In this document: one piece after another, positions 16,430 to 25,786 of the stretch
Numbering within the stretch: position 1 is the first letter of the stretch
Layout of the letters: each line of letters begins with the position of its first letter
Assembly (NCBI GenBank): GCA_023663725.1
Contig: JAMPGX010000004.1
Location: 116,670 to 180,669, forward strand
Direction: 5' to 3'
DNA from: a bacterium
GTDB taxonomy: Bacteria; Bacillota; Clostridia; Lachnospirales; Lachnospiraceae
DNA: 64,000 bases
The notes under the pieces: generated by a model
Database searches by the model: none
What the model saw: the letters and a program-made list of their open reading frames with translations, nothing else
What the model was told of the DNA's origin: nothing
Program-made: the position numbers and the translations under genes

Positions 16430-17593
16430 ATGAAGATATATATTGATGTCAGTGTGCTTACATTAGCGACATTTGTTACGGGTATTCAGCGTGTGACAAG
16501 AGAAGTTGCCATAAGATTCATTGAAGCAGAGGGAGACAATATCATTCTTATGCACTACAATGCTAAAGAGGATGCTTATTATCGTATTTCAAATAAAAAA
16601 TTTTATGATTTTTACAAAAAGGGGAAGGGCATAAAAAATAGGATGATTACACCTTGTAAAATATCACTCAGTGATTTGAGAAAGGGTAATGTATTTTTTG
16701 ACTTGGATGCCGCGTGGATGTGCAGAATGAAGAGGAGCTATTTATTGCCAGTACTTAAAGAACAGGGCATCAGAATTGTAGCACATATATACGATGTTAT
16801 TTCTGTAACACATCCCCAGTATTGTCTGGAGCGTGGAGTATATAACTTTATGGACTTTATTGGTGCTCATCTACAGTATGCAGATGATATTATTGTAAAT
16901 GCACAGGCTACGGTAGATGAGTTGAAGAATTTGGCTGAGGTTATGCAAGTAAAGCTGCCATCATGCCATGTGGTACCTTTAGGAGCTAATTTTGGGGGAG
17001 AAAATGTCGTCCAGGACAGTCAGGTATCGGAGGAACTCAGACGGATTGCAAATGATAGGCCATATATTCTGATGGTAGGAACGATTGAACCCCGAAAAAA
17101 TCATAAGCTGGTTTTGAATGCATATAAGGCAGGGCTCAAAGATTTGGGATATAATATTATATATGCCGGATATATGGGGTGGAATATGGAGGATTTTGAC
17201 GCGGAATTAAAACGACATCCAGACTATAACAGACGTATATTTCACTTGACAGGCCAAGATGATCAAGCGATTGCATATCTTTACCAGCACGCTCGCTTTT
17301 TGGCTTTTTGTAGTTATACAGAGGGTTTTGGTTTACCACTGATAGAAGGGATCATGCGTGGAGCTTTGGTGATTGCATCAGATATTCCTGTTTCAAGGGA
17401 AGTAGCAGGGGAATATTGTGTCTGGTTCCCGCAGGATGATGCAAAGGCGTTGTGTGATCTCATACAATATTATCATGAGAATGAAGATGAGTATCTTAAG
17501 AGAAAGGCAATGCTTAAAAGCTTTAGACACACTACATGGGAGCAGTGTGGAGAGATGATGCGAAGAGTGGTTTTGGGAACTTCGAATAGTTAA
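16430..17593 (+). CDS. GT4 glycosyltransferase
   Basis: The 387 residues include MKIYIDVSVLTLATFVTGIQRV at the N terminus, HIYDVISVTHPQY, then PYILMVGTIEPRKNHKLVL and FCSYTEGFGLPLIEGIMRGALVIASD, the donor-binding half of GT4 enzymes with E-x7-E. The beginning (TGIQRVTREV) is typical of a mannosyl/rhamnosyltransferase-like subgroup that replaces the glycine-rich loop. The ATG has GAGGATTATGCC upstream. Together with the neighbours it should extend the lipid-linked glycan. Confidence 0.88.
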   Translation: MKIYIDVSVLTLATFVTGIQRVTREVAIRFIEAEGDNIILMHYNAKEDAYYRISNKKFYDFYKKGKGIKNRMITPCKISLSDLRKGNVFFDLDAAWMCRMKRSYLLPVLKEQGIRIVAHIYDVISVTHPQYCLERGVYNFMDFIGAHLQYADDIIVNAQATVDELKNLAEVMQVKLPSCHVVPLGANFGGENVVQDSQVSEELRRIANDRPYILMVGTIEPRKNHKLVLNAYKAGLKDLGYNIIYAGYMGWNMEDFDAELKRHPDYNRRIFHLTGQDDQAIAYLYQHARFLAFCSYTEGFGLPLIEGIMRGALVIASDIPVSREVAGEYCVWFPQDDAKALCDLIQYYHENEDEYLKRKAMLKSFRHTTWEQCGEMMRRVVLGTSNS

Positions 17594-17686
17594 TGGGATA
17601 AGACATAGTTCTTGGAGAAAGAAGGGATATTGTATGGAAAAATAGGAAAATTTCAACGACTACTTGGCTAAACCAAGGGGTTATTC

Positions 17687-17715
17687 TTGCATTCTGCCAA
17701 TTTATATGTTATATT
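17687..17715 (+). promoter_or_regulatory. Candidate promoter (CTTGC type) before GT2 gene
   Basis: TTGCAT (17687-17692), a 17-base spacer and TATATT (17710-17715) in a 200-base gap. The -35 region shares CTTGC plus a nearby GCC with promoters at 27933 and 35047. The first in-frame ATG behind a ribosome site is at 17795. Confidence 0.45.
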
Positions 17716-17794
17716 ATCTTCTATATAGTGTTCAATTTATATACAAATTATTATGTGGCAAAATAAGCCAGTGATAAAGACTAAGGGTTTTGTT

Positions 17795-18601
17795 ATGGCA
17801 AAAAAAGTTGGAATTGTAATACCTAGTTACAATCAGATAAAGTATTTAGAAATAGCGATTAAGAGTGTTCTGGAAAATAAACGGCATGCAGATATTGAAG
17901 TCGTGGTAATAGATGGCGGCTCTACTGATGGGAGCACAGATATTATACAAAAGTATGAGACAGAACTGAAGATGTGGTGTTCTGAATCAGATGGTGGTCA
18001 GGCTAATGCAATCAATAAGGGAATTGCCGCATTGTCAGAGTGCGACTACTATATGTGGCTGAATTCCGATGATGTGTATGAGGATGAATACTCTATACAA
18101 AAACTTGTGGATTATATGGACGAACAACAATTGGATGTGTGTTATGGGCTTTCCCATTTTGTAGATCAATGCGGCGAGATTATAGGTGAGTACCCTGTTG
18201 AGGAGTTTGGTTATAAGAAATTGGGGAATCGATGCTTTCTGAGTCAGCCTAGCGTGATGTTCAGTAGAAAAGCATATGAAGAAACCGGACCAATCAATGA
18301 ATCATTGAAGATGTGTCTGGATTATGAGTACTGGATGCGTCTTGCGCAGAGATATAGTTTCGGATTTCTGCGAGAGTACATTGGAAATACTCGTATATAT
18401 AATGAAACGAAGACTGCTACTATGCAGCAAAAGCATTTGGAAGAGGCATTTAGCATTTTGAAAATATATTATGGGAAAATACCGATGCATTGGGTGGTAA
18501 CGAAATATTTATATGAGCATCCTGACAGCGTATTACAGAAGTTTCCAAGACGTATTCTGATGCTTTTACTGTTGCCGTATAAGTGGAAAATAATTAGATG
18601 A
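17795..18601 (+). CDS. GT2 glycosyltransferase
   Basis: The 268 residues start MAKKVGIVIPSYNQIKYLE, then VVVIDGGSTDGSTDII, SDGGQANAINKGI and WLNSDDVY, the standard GT2 nucleotide and metal motifs (DGGS, N-S-D-D). FLSQPSVMFSRKAYEETG and CLDYEYWMRLA mark the acceptor half. The frame is open from 17753, but the ATG at 17795 has AAGGG upstream and begins directly before the first beta strand. The stop at 18601 is almost contiguous with the cupin gene. Confidence 0.9.
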   Translation: MAKKVGIVIPSYNQIKYLEIAIKSVLENKRHADIEVVVIDGGSTDGSTDIIQKYETELKMWCSESDGGQANAINKGIAALSECDYYMWLNSDDVYEDEYSIQKLVDYMDEQQLDVCYGLSHFVDQCGEIIGEYPVEEFGYKKLGNRCFLSQPSVMFSRKAYEETGPINESLKMCLDYEYWMRLAQRYSFGFLREYIGNTRIYNETKTATMQQKHLEEAFSILKIYYGKIPMHWVVTKYLYEHPDSVLQKFPRRILMLLLLPYKWKIIR

Positions 18602-18617
18602 TATGGAGGACATATTT

Positions 18618-18974
18618 ATGTTGATCGAAATGCTACAACCAGATTTTAAATTTGCAAACGAAACAGGTTTGCTGGTACAACTGGTTCATGAAGGATGGGA
18701 ACAGGTGAATGTTTTGGTGTCCAAGGCTGGGGCAACCAGAGGGGGGCATTATCATAAGGTAAGCAAAGAGGTGTTTTATGTTGTCAGTGGCGAAGTAAAA
18801 CTTGTATTGGAGACTGACACAGAGAAAGAAGAGTATACTTTGAAAGAGGATGATATGTTTTTGATTTCGCCATACCAGAGGCATACATTTTCTTTTGTCA
18901 AGGATACAGTAATGGTATCTATGTATGATATCTGCGTAGAGAGAGAAGACGGCAGTAAGGACATATATAAATAG
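18618..18974 (+). CDS. Cupin-domain sugar-modifying enzyme (CapF C-terminal-like)
   Basis: The 118 residues form a single cupin: RGGHYHKVSKEVFYVVSGEV (first cupin motif with two His and a Glu) and ISPYQRHTF (second motif with His). The pattern is close to the C-terminal cupin half of CapF-like bifunctional enzymes, which acts on a 4-keto nucleotide sugar. An SDR gene lies a little downstream (21496), so the two halves of a CapF-like enzyme may be encoded separately here. The ATG at 18618 is chosen because GGAGG lies at 18605-18609; the in-frame ATG at 18603 would sit on top of that site. Confidence 0.75.
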   Translation: MLIEMLQPDFKFANETGLLVQLVHEGWEQVNVLVSKAGATRGGHYHKVSKEVFYVVSGEVKLVLETDTEKEEYTLKEDDMFLISPYQRHTFSFVKDTVMVSMYDICVEREDGSKDIYK

Positions 18975-18992
18975 TTTGAATGGAGAAGGTGT

Positions 18993-21494
18993 ATGTTCAA
19001 CATAGGGAAAAGCACAAAAAATGCAGCTTTTTTTACAGTATTAGGACAACGTTGCCCCATGGCGCTATGCCAGGAATTAGAAAAGCTGTTTGATAATGTT
19101 GACACAGAGAATGTGACATATTGGGAAAAATTTGGATATAAGTACTTGGGAATGCTTTCGCTGTTTCCGTGGGAAAAGATATCAGAAATACTAAAGCAAC
19201 AGGGAATCTCCAATGTATTGTATGCTGAAAGCGTTCTGCAACTATATTATGGTGAAAAAATTCCGCAGAACAAAGACATTATTGGGGAGATTGACGCGGG
19301 AATACAAAGCTTTTTGTCTGACGTCGAGGAATTAAAGGAACAGATAACCTTAGAGATTGCAATAAGCGGGATAATATATCTGGCTGATTATGTAAGCTCA
19401 TATGATGAAAAGAATATATATCAGGCGGTAAAAAAAGTGATAATAAGCGGCGAAGAACATTTCTTGCCAATTATTCCCCGTTCAAAATACTCTTTTGGAA
19501 TAGTTTATCCATGGCCGGGAACGGACACAGCAGAGACGGAGCTTTTGGCGAGAACGACAAAGGCCGCTGAAAATATTGGATTTGAGTGTGTTATGTTGTC
19601 CGATTTTGGACAGGTTTTGGACGAAACGCAGCATGAAACAGAGGAGTATGTAAACGCCGAAAAATTAATGTATGTGATGACTACCCATTATGAGTCACAC
19701 AAAACGATTGATGGATATTACTACCATTTATTGTGGAATCCTCCCGACATACCGTTAGACACAGCGTATTACGAGGGAAAAGTATTAAATAATTATTTGA
19801 TGAATGATGATTATTTGATCTATGATTTTGGTGGAATGTCAAATCATCTTAAGAGCATGCTGATTCATAAGCCCAGAACTCTGGAGAATGCGTCTACCTT
19901 TGTGGGATCTTTTCCCAAAAGTGCAGTGATGTCACCTAATCTTGACGATCCCAAAATCTTTTATTGCGGTATGAATTGGGAGAAGGCGCTGGGAAATAAT
20001 GACAGACATGCAGGCTTATTTGAACTCCTGGACAAAACAGGAAATGTTAAATTTTATGGGCCGGATGTAGTAGAGTCATGGGGGGGCATACGTCCTTGGG
20101 AGGGATATGAGTGTTATCAATATTCGATTCCATTTGACGGATTCTCTATATTGAAGGAAATCAATTCGTGTGGAATATGTCTGGCGATCTCTTCTGATGC
20201 ACATAGGCGTGCGGGCGCAGTTACAAACAGGGCATATGAAGCGTGTGCAGCCGGCGCAGTGATTATCTCAGACAATAATGTATTTATGGAAGAGTATTTT
20301 GGAGACTCCGTATTGTATGTTACATACAATAAATTAAATCCTCAGGATACTTTTCAGCAAATCATGGAAAAATATCAATGGATAGTGGAGCATAAAGAGG
20401 AAGCTCTGGAAATGGCAAAAAGGTCTCAGAAAATTTTCACTGAGAAATTTTGTATGGAAAAGGGTATTCTTGATGTCACAAAAAACCACTATGGAAGGTT
20501 TAAAACCATTGAGAAAGATTTGTTTGCACAAGATGACCAGAAAACGGTACTTGTCACATGTGTATTAAACACACAGGATGAAGGGGATATTGATGAATTG
20601 TTGCAAGACAGAGTTCGCAATGTATCCGAGCAATATTATGGCAATATCATTCTGGGGGTGGCTTGCGATGTCTCTATGGAAGTGGCAGTATGCGAATATG
20701 CAAAGAAGGCATCTGCGAATATTGCCGTGGTTCCAATGGAGCTTTTTGATGAAAAAGGCTCCAGATGCGTTACAGATGCACAGGCGATTTTTGTATTGCA
20801 ACACAAGTTACCGCATGACTACTATATGAATTTGAGGGAGGATGAACTGTGGTTTTATGACCATGTGACAACTCTGGTGCGAACCGTAGAGGATTCTTCG
20901 GGAGCAATGGGAGCGTTTGCCGGTATGCTGAGTGAGGATCCCAAGGGGATTCGCCGTACCTATACGTATGAAAATCTGACTTACGAAAAGGTGTACTATA
21001 TGAAGCATCCCAACAATCTGCCTATGGCTGGACAATTTCTGTTTAAGGCGGAAAGCGAGGAATTGATTCCTGAGTATATGCTGGGATGTGTTGATGGAAT
21101 GGAGCATGCTCTATATGCGGCAATACTTTGGATAAAGGGGCACAAGGAAATTGCTTTTTCAAAAAGAATGACCTGCGTCTGGCAATACGAGCACAAAAAT
21201 TCTGCTTTTACCATTCTGGATGTAGACCGTCAGATAAGATTTATACGGGGATTGGTAAAGTTCGATCTGCCGAGTACGGGACTGGGAAGAGGTTTATACG
21301 AATTGGAGAACAGAAGAAGTCGGAGGGATTTCATGCTGACTATGCCGTTGATGCAGTCCCTCAGCGTCAGATTTTGGAGAAAATTGTCCTGCCATATGAA
21401 TAATAAGAGAGGACTGGGCAGGATAGTATATAATAAGTTTCGAAAGAAGCTGGCGGCGTATGATGAATTAATGGAGAAATTGCAGGAGGATTAA
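18993..21494 (+). CDS. Large two-domain glycosyltransferase (CgeB-like GT-B plus C-terminal GT2-like domain)
   Basis: The 833 residues divide into an N-terminal helical part (1-160) and a GT-B region (about 165-500). The latter contains KFYGPDV, SIPFDGFSILKEINSCGICL and TNRAYEACAAGAVIISDNN, like the CgeB / glycosyl-transferase-family-1 group. The C-terminal part (about 515-780) has VLVTCVLNTQDEG at its start and looks like a diverged GT2 domain (MNLREDELWFYDHV), but I see no clean DXD. Two transferases in one chain often add two successive residues. It lies between the cupin and SDR genes, with ribosome site GGAGAAGGTGT before the ATG. Confidence 0.72.
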   Translation: MFNIGKSTKNAAFFTVLGQRCPMALCQELEKLFDNVDTENVTYWEKFGYKYLGMLSLFPWEKISEILKQQGISNVLYAESVLQLYYGEKIPQNKDIIGEIDAGIQSFLSDVEELKEQITLEIAISGIIYLADYVSSYDEKNIYQAVKKVIISGEEHFLPIIPRSKYSFGIVYPWPGTDTAETELLARTTKAAENIGFECVMLSDFGQVLDETQHETEEYVNAEKLMYVMTTHYESHKTIDGYYYHLLWNPPDIPLDTAYYEGKVLNNYLMNDDYLIYDFGGMSNHLKSMLIHKPRTLENASTFVGSFPKSAVMSPNLDDPKIFYCGMNWEKALGNNDRHAGLFELLDKTGNVKFYGPDVVESWGGIRPWEGYECYQYSIPFDGFSILKEINSCGICLAISSDAHRRAGAVTNRAYEACAAGAVIISDNNVFMEEYFGDSVLYVTYNKLNPQDTFQQIMEKYQWIVEHKEEALEMAKRSQKIFTEKFCMEKGILDVTKNHYGRFKTIEKDLFAQDDQKTVLVTCVLNTQDEGDIDELLQDRVRNVSEQYYGNIILGVACDVSMEVAVCEYAKKASANIAVVPMELFDEKGSRCVTDAQAIFVLQHKLPHDYYMNLREDELWFYDHVTTLVRTVEDSSGAMGAFAGMLSEDPKGIRRTYTYENLTYEKVYYMKHPNNLPMAGQFLFKAESEELIPEYMLGCVDGMEHALYAAILWIKGHKEIAFSKRMTCVWQYEHKNSAFTILDVDRQIRFIRGLVKFDLPSTGLGRGLYELENRRSRRDFMLTMPLMQSLSVRFWRKLSCHMNNKRGLGRIVYNKFRKKLAAYDELMEKLQED

Positions 21495-21495
21495 A

Positions 21496-22380
21496 ATGTA
21501 TCTTATTGTTGGAGCGAGCGGGTTTGTGGGGTCATATGCAATTCGGGAGATTCTTTCAAAAACTAAGGAAAATATTTTGGCGGCGGATAAAAATGTAGAG
21601 GGTCAGGAAGATACTGAGAGAATTCAGTGGATTTCCTGTGATATTACAGCGCATGAAGAATTGTGTGCGCTCAATGAACGACTGAAGGGTCAAAAACAGA
21701 TAAAGGTGATATATCTGGCAGCGTATCACCATCCGGATTTGGTACTCGCCAATCCGCATTTAGCTTGGAATATCAATATTACATCGCTGTCCGATTTTTT
21801 GAATACCATTGAAAATGTGGAATGCCTGTTTTACTCTTCGACGGAAATGGTATATAAGCCAGGTGAAATGAATGTCTTTTTTAAGGAGGATGCAGAGAAA
21901 GACCCAATCAATGCATATGGCAGGCATAAGGTGGTAGCGGAACAGCTTGTGGTGGGATATGGGTATAACGTAGTACGGTTCCCCTTTATGATCGGTCCCA
22001 GTATTCTATCAGGGAAAAAGCATTTTTATGATGTGATTGTTGAGACGATTCAGGCGGGGAATTCCATTGAAATGTTTGAAGACAATTATAAAACGGCGTT
22101 GGATTTTGGAACGGCAGTGTCAACGCTAGTTGCTTTGATGGAAAACTATACATCCAGTATGCCCAAAATATTGAATATTGCAGGCGACGAGGTCCTTTCG
22201 AAATATGACATTGGCATAAAGATTGCCGATAAATACGGATGTTCAAGAGAGCTTATCGTTCCGATCTCCATGAAGGAGGACACAAAAATATTCACAGAAA
22301 AGCGTGCGGATTGTACTTTGTTGGACAATTCTGCTGTGAAAAAGGTACTGGGATTAAAAGAACTGAAACTGCATTTCTGA
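21496..22380 (+). CDS. NAD(P)-dependent nucleotide-sugar reductase/epimerase (extended SDR)
   Basis: The 294 residues begin MYLIVGASGFVGSYAIREI with the SDR glycine motif, then VIYLAAYHHPDL, LFYSSTEMVY (serine) and NAYGRHKVVAEQL, where Y-G-R-H-K is the catalytic YxxxK. VVRFPFMIGPS follows. It resembles RmlD/CapF-N-type sugar reductases. The start ATG has a perfect AGGAGG seven bases upstream and lies one base after the preceding stop. With the cupin protein at 18618 it could form the reduction step of a 6-deoxy sugar branch. Confidence 0.8.
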   Translation: MYLIVGASGFVGSYAIREILSKTKENILAADKNVEGQEDTERIQWISCDITAHEELCALNERLKGQKQIKVIYLAAYHHPDLVLANPHLAWNINITSLSDFLNTIENVECLFYSSTEMVYKPGEMNVFFKEDAEKDPINAYGRHKVVAEQLVVGYGYNVVRFPFMIGPSILSGKKHFYDVIVETIQAGNSIEMFEDNYKTALDFGTAVSTLVALMENYTSSMPKILNIAGDEVLSKYDIGIKIADKYGCSRELIVPISMKEDTKIFTEKRADCTLLDNSAVKKVLGLKELKLHF

Positions 22381-22393
22381 TGGGAGAGATGTT

Positions 22394-23170
22394 TTGAAAA
22401 CAGTAAAAGAAATATTTGATTACAGAGAAATGGTTTACAGTTTGATAAGGCAAGACTTACGCGGAAGATATAAAGGTTCTGTGCTGGGATTTTTGTGGAC
22501 GTTTTTAAATCCGCTGTTGCAATTGATAGTTTATACATTTGTTTTTTCTGCAATAATGAAACAGGGAATAGAAGACTTTTACCTGTTTTTGTTTGTGGCG
22601 TTTGTGCCATGGCTCTTTTTTAGTACGTCTGTTTCTGGTGGAGCCAGGGCAGTGATAAATCGGCAGGATCTGGTTAAAAAAATGTATTTTCCAAGGCAGA
22701 TTTTGCCGATTGCTTTTGTCACAGGTAATTTTATCAATATGTTGTTTAGCTTTGTTATAGTTTTTTTGGCTTTAGCGGTGTCCGGGAGAGGAATTGCGTT
22801 TGATAAACTGTATTTCTTGATACCGACAATGTTTGTCGAATATGTGCTTGCGTTGGGTATCACAATGTTGACAGCTGGACTGACAGTTTTCTTTCGAGAT
22901 CTGGAATATATTCTTGGCATTATAACTATGGCGTGGATGTATATAACTCCGATTATGTATCCAGAGTCCATTGTTCCTGATAAATACAGGGTAATATTCA
23001 GTGCAAATCCAATAACTCCCATTATCAGATGCTACCGTACCGTGCTGTACTATAAAGAGACCCCCAAACTTTTGGATATGGGGATATCACTATTGATCGC
23101 ACTGGTTATTTTGGTGATTGGGAATCTTGTTTTTGGAAAGGTGCAGCGAAGATTTGCTGAGGAATTATGA
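22394..23170 (+). CDS. wzm: ABC-2 polysaccharide exporter permease (Wzm/TagG-like)
   Basis: The 258 residues contain six hydrophobic segments. They start with YSLIRQDLRGRYKGSVLGFLW, the conserved N-terminal amphipathic motif of ABC-2 polysaccharide permeases, and include FVPWLFFSTSVSGGARAVI and YITPIMYPESIVP. With the next gene it forms an exporter that moves lipid-linked glycan across the membrane. The start is a TTG (22394) behind GGGAGAG; there is no nearby in-frame ATG. It overlaps the ATPase gene by four bases (ATGA), which suggests translational coupling. Confidence 0.92.
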   Translation: MKTVKEIFDYREMVYSLIRQDLRGRYKGSVLGFLWTFLNPLLQLIVYTFVFSAIMKQGIEDFYLFLFVAFVPWLFFSTSVSGGARAVINRQDLVKKMYFPRQILPIAFVTGNFINMLFSFVIVFLALAVSGRGIAFDKLYFLIPTMFVEYVLALGITMLTAGLTVFFRDLEYILGIITMAWMYITPIMYPESIVPDKYRVIFSANPITPIIRCYRTVLYYKETPKLLDMGISLLIALVILVIGNLVFGKVQRRFAEEL

Positions 23171-24411
23171 TGAGTGAAGATTATGCGATCAGAGTAAAAG
23201 ATGTAAAAAAGGCGTATAGAGTATTTTTCGATAAGAGTAATACCATTAAAGAGCGCACCTTACAGATGAGGCGGAATCGTTATGAGGAGCACAGTGTCTT
23301 AAATGGCCTTACCTTCGATATCTATAAAGGTGAATCAGTGGGATTGATCGGAGAAAATGGATGTGGAAAAAGCACAACATTGAAGCTACTCACCAAGATT
23401 ATATTTCCGGATTCTGGCACAATAGAAATAAATGGCAGAGTTTCCAGTCTACTTGAGTTGGGGGCAGGGTTTCATCCAGATATGAGCGGACGTGAAAATA
23501 TATATACGAATGCTGCGATTTTTGGATTAAAGCGAAAGGAGATAGATGAACGGATAGATTCTATTATTGAGTTTTCAGAACTACAGGACTGCATTGACAA
23601 TCCAGTAAGGACTTACTCGTCGGGAATGTATATGCGGTTGGCCTTTTCTGTGGCGATCAATGTGAATGCGGATATTCTTCTTATTGACGAGATACTGGCG
23701 GTAGGGGATGTAAGTTTTCAAAAAAAATGTATGGATAAGATTAAGGAGATAAAAGGAGAAGGTACTACTATAGTGCTTGTATCGCACTCAGGAGGGCAGA
23801 TTGAGAGTATCTGCGATAAAGTGGTTTGGCTCGACAATGGCATGGTAAAAGAGATCGGAAATGCCAAAGAGATAAATGCCCGTTACAACAATTGGATGGA
23901 AGAGAGAAGGCTTGAGAAAGTAAGAGCGTTGCAGAGAGAAAAAAAGGGAGAGTCTGAGCTTGATAATGTGGCTGAGGTTTTTAACAAACTGACTATACGC
24001 CATGGAAATGGAAAGATACGTTTTACTAAGGTATGGTTGGAAGACGACGAGGGGAAACAACAGGAGATATTGGGAATTGGAAATAATTTTAGGATAAAGG
24101 CGGAGTATAACAGCGATATTCCCAATCCCGCTGTTATCATGAGTGTTGCTATTACAAGGCAGGATGGTGTGTTGTGTTATGCAACCAACAATGTTAATGC
24201 AGGAAAAGCTTTTCTGCAGCTTGGTGAAAATGGAACAGTAACGGTCACAGTTAGAGATTGTAAGCTGCTGAGCGGAACCTATATGATAAACGTTGCTTTT
24301 GTCTCATCAGAGGGAGAGATTTATGACGATTTGCAGAGAGTACTGTTTTTCTCTGTAGATTCGCCTAGCCATGAACAAGGCATATGCCGATTGGAATGCG
24401 AATGGCAGTGA
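23167..24411 (+). CDS. wzt: ABC polysaccharide exporter ATPase with Wzt-type substrate-binding domain
   Basis: The 414 residues have an ATPase domain with Walker A GENGCGKST (62-70), signature YSSGM (150-154), Walker B ILLIDEIL (170-177) and the H-loop SH (206-207). A long N-terminal extension loop with LQMRRNRYE is typical of the TagH/Wzt group. Residues from about 270 on form a separate beta-rich domain (RFTKVWLEDDEGK...) like the Wzt C-terminal domain, which in known systems recognises the non-reducing end of the glycan. This suggests that the block 2 glycan is exported by the ABC route and is capped. Confidence 0.93.
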   Translation: MMSEDYAIRVKDVKKAYRVFFDKSNTIKERTLQMRRNRYEEHSVLNGLTFDIYKGESVGLIGENGCGKSTTLKLLTKIIFPDSGTIEINGRVSSLLELGAGFHPDMSGRENIYTNAAIFGLKRKEIDERIDSIIEFSELQDCIDNPVRTYSSGMYMRLAFSVAINVNADILLIDEILAVGDVSFQKKCMDKIKEIKGEGTTIVLVSHSGGQIESICDKVVWLDNGMVKEIGNAKEINARYNNWMEERRLEKVRALQREKKGESELDNVAEVFNKLTIRHGNGKIRFTKVWLEDDEGKQQEILGIGNNFRIKAEYNSDIPNPAVIMSVAITRQDGVLCYATNNVNAGKAFLQLGENGTVTVTVRDCKLLSGTYMINVAFVSSEGEIYDDLQRVLFFSVDSPSHEQGICRLECEWQ

Positions 24412-24432
24412 ATGAATCGGGCGGAGGCAAAT

Positions 24433-25755
24433 ATGCAGATTGTGTTATTGGCAGGGGGCAGTGGGAAAAGGCTTTGGCCTCTTTCTAATTCCTTACGATC
24501 AAAACAATTTTTATATACGGGTTATTCCTCAGGTGGAAATAGTGGAACCATGATTTCGAGGGTTTTTCAGCAGGTGAAAAAGGCATGTCCTGATAGTGGT
24601 ATACTCATTGCCACGAATGAAAAAAGTGTTGCCATGCTTGAAACGATAGTGGAAGATACCGATTTTTGTATTGAACCGGAGCAGAAAGACACTTTTCCAG
24701 CGATTTGCCTGGCTCTTGCATATCTAAAAGAGAAGAAAAAGGTAGCAGAAAGTGAAGTGGTAGTTCTTTGTCCAGTCGATGTGGATGCGGAATTGCGCTT
24801 TTTTGAAACATTTAGAGAATTGGAGCGGCTGATAAGAGATGGTGCACATCTCGCATTGATTGCAGTCCAACCTGATCATCCCAGTAATCAATTTGCCTAT
24901 ATGCTGCCGGAGGATAAAAGCAGGTGTTCACCTTGCTATTGGTATAGGGAAAAGCCTGAAATTAAGGATGCAGAAGAATATATTGAACAGGGAGCTCTTT
25001 GGAGCGGAGGCGTATATGCCTTCGAATTGGGATATATGCTTCATCGCGTAAAACAAATCGCTAAGTTTGAGGATTATTGTGATCTTTATCGCAATTATCA
25101 TGTGATGGAGAAAAGAAGCTTTGCCTGTACTGTGGCGGAAAAAGAACAGAATGTGTGGCTGATCAGGTATAATGGTCAATGGGCTGATCGGGGCAATTGG
25201 TTTACTTTTTCAGAAGCAGGGGGATGGGAGAGCTCGGAATATAATATTGTTTCGGAAAACAGTAAAAATGTGCGAGTGATAAATGAGCTTAACATGCCGA
25301 TTCTGTGTATGGGGTGTGACAATATTGTGATTGCTGCCAGCGCGGGAGGCATATTAGTGTCCGATTTAAAAAAATGTACAGATATAAAACCATATGTAGA
25401 CACTCTTACAGAAAAAGTAATGTTTGCTGAACGGACATGGGGAAATTTTTTGATTTTAGATGTACAAAAAAATAGCCTTACGATAAAAATCACATTGCGG
25501 AAAGGGCATCGGATGAATTATCATAGCCATGACCACAGAAGTGAAATATGGACAATTGTTAGTGGAAAGGGAACCACTATTGTTGATGGTGAGAGCAGAG
25601 AGGTAACAGTGGGGGATGTTATTAAATTGCCCATAGGATGTAAACATACTGTGTATGCGACAACGGATCTACATTTGGTGGAAGTTCAATTGGGAGAAGA
25701 CATATCAAGCGCGGATAAGAAAATCTTTGAACAGCCGAGATTGTATGATCTGTAG
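24433..25755 (+). CDS. Diverged mannose-1-phosphate guanylyltransferase / phosphomannose isomerase-type protein
   Basis: The 440 residues have the nucleotidyltransferase start MQIVLLAGGSGKRLWPLS and a C-terminal cupin with MNYHSHDHRSEIWTIVSGKG, the two-domain ManC layout. It is a paralogue of the gene at 49037 but has lost several conserved positions. VEPCRRDTFPA is IEPEQKDTFPA here, FDYAVVEKE is FACTVAEKE, and DLGTW is DRGNW. It may act on a different sugar phosphate or have reduced activity. The ATG at 24433 sits behind GGCGGAGGCAAAT; an ATG at 24412, one base after the previous stop, has no ribosome site. Confidence 0.75.
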   Translation: MQIVLLAGGSGKRLWPLSNSLRSKQFLYTGYSSGGNSGTMISRVFQQVKKACPDSGILIATNEKSVAMLETIVEDTDFCIEPEQKDTFPAICLALAYLKEKKKVAESEVVVLCPVDVDAELRFFETFRELERLIRDGAHLALIAVQPDHPSNQFAYMLPEDKSRCSPCYWYREKPEIKDAEEYIEQGALWSGGVYAFELGYMLHRVKQIAKFEDYCDLYRNYHVMEKRSFACTVAEKEQNVWLIRYNGQWADRGNWFTFSEAGGWESSEYNIVSENSKNVRVINELNMPILCMGCDNIVIAASAGGILVSDLKKCTDIKPYVDTLTEKVMFAERTWGNFLILDVQKNSLTIKITLRKGHRMNYHSHDHRSEIWTIVSGKGTTIVDGESREVTVGDVIKLPIGCKHTVYATTDLHLVEVQLGEDISSADKKIFEQPRLYDL

Positions 25756-25786
25756 TGTGATATGAGGGAGTTAAGGGGCGATAAAC

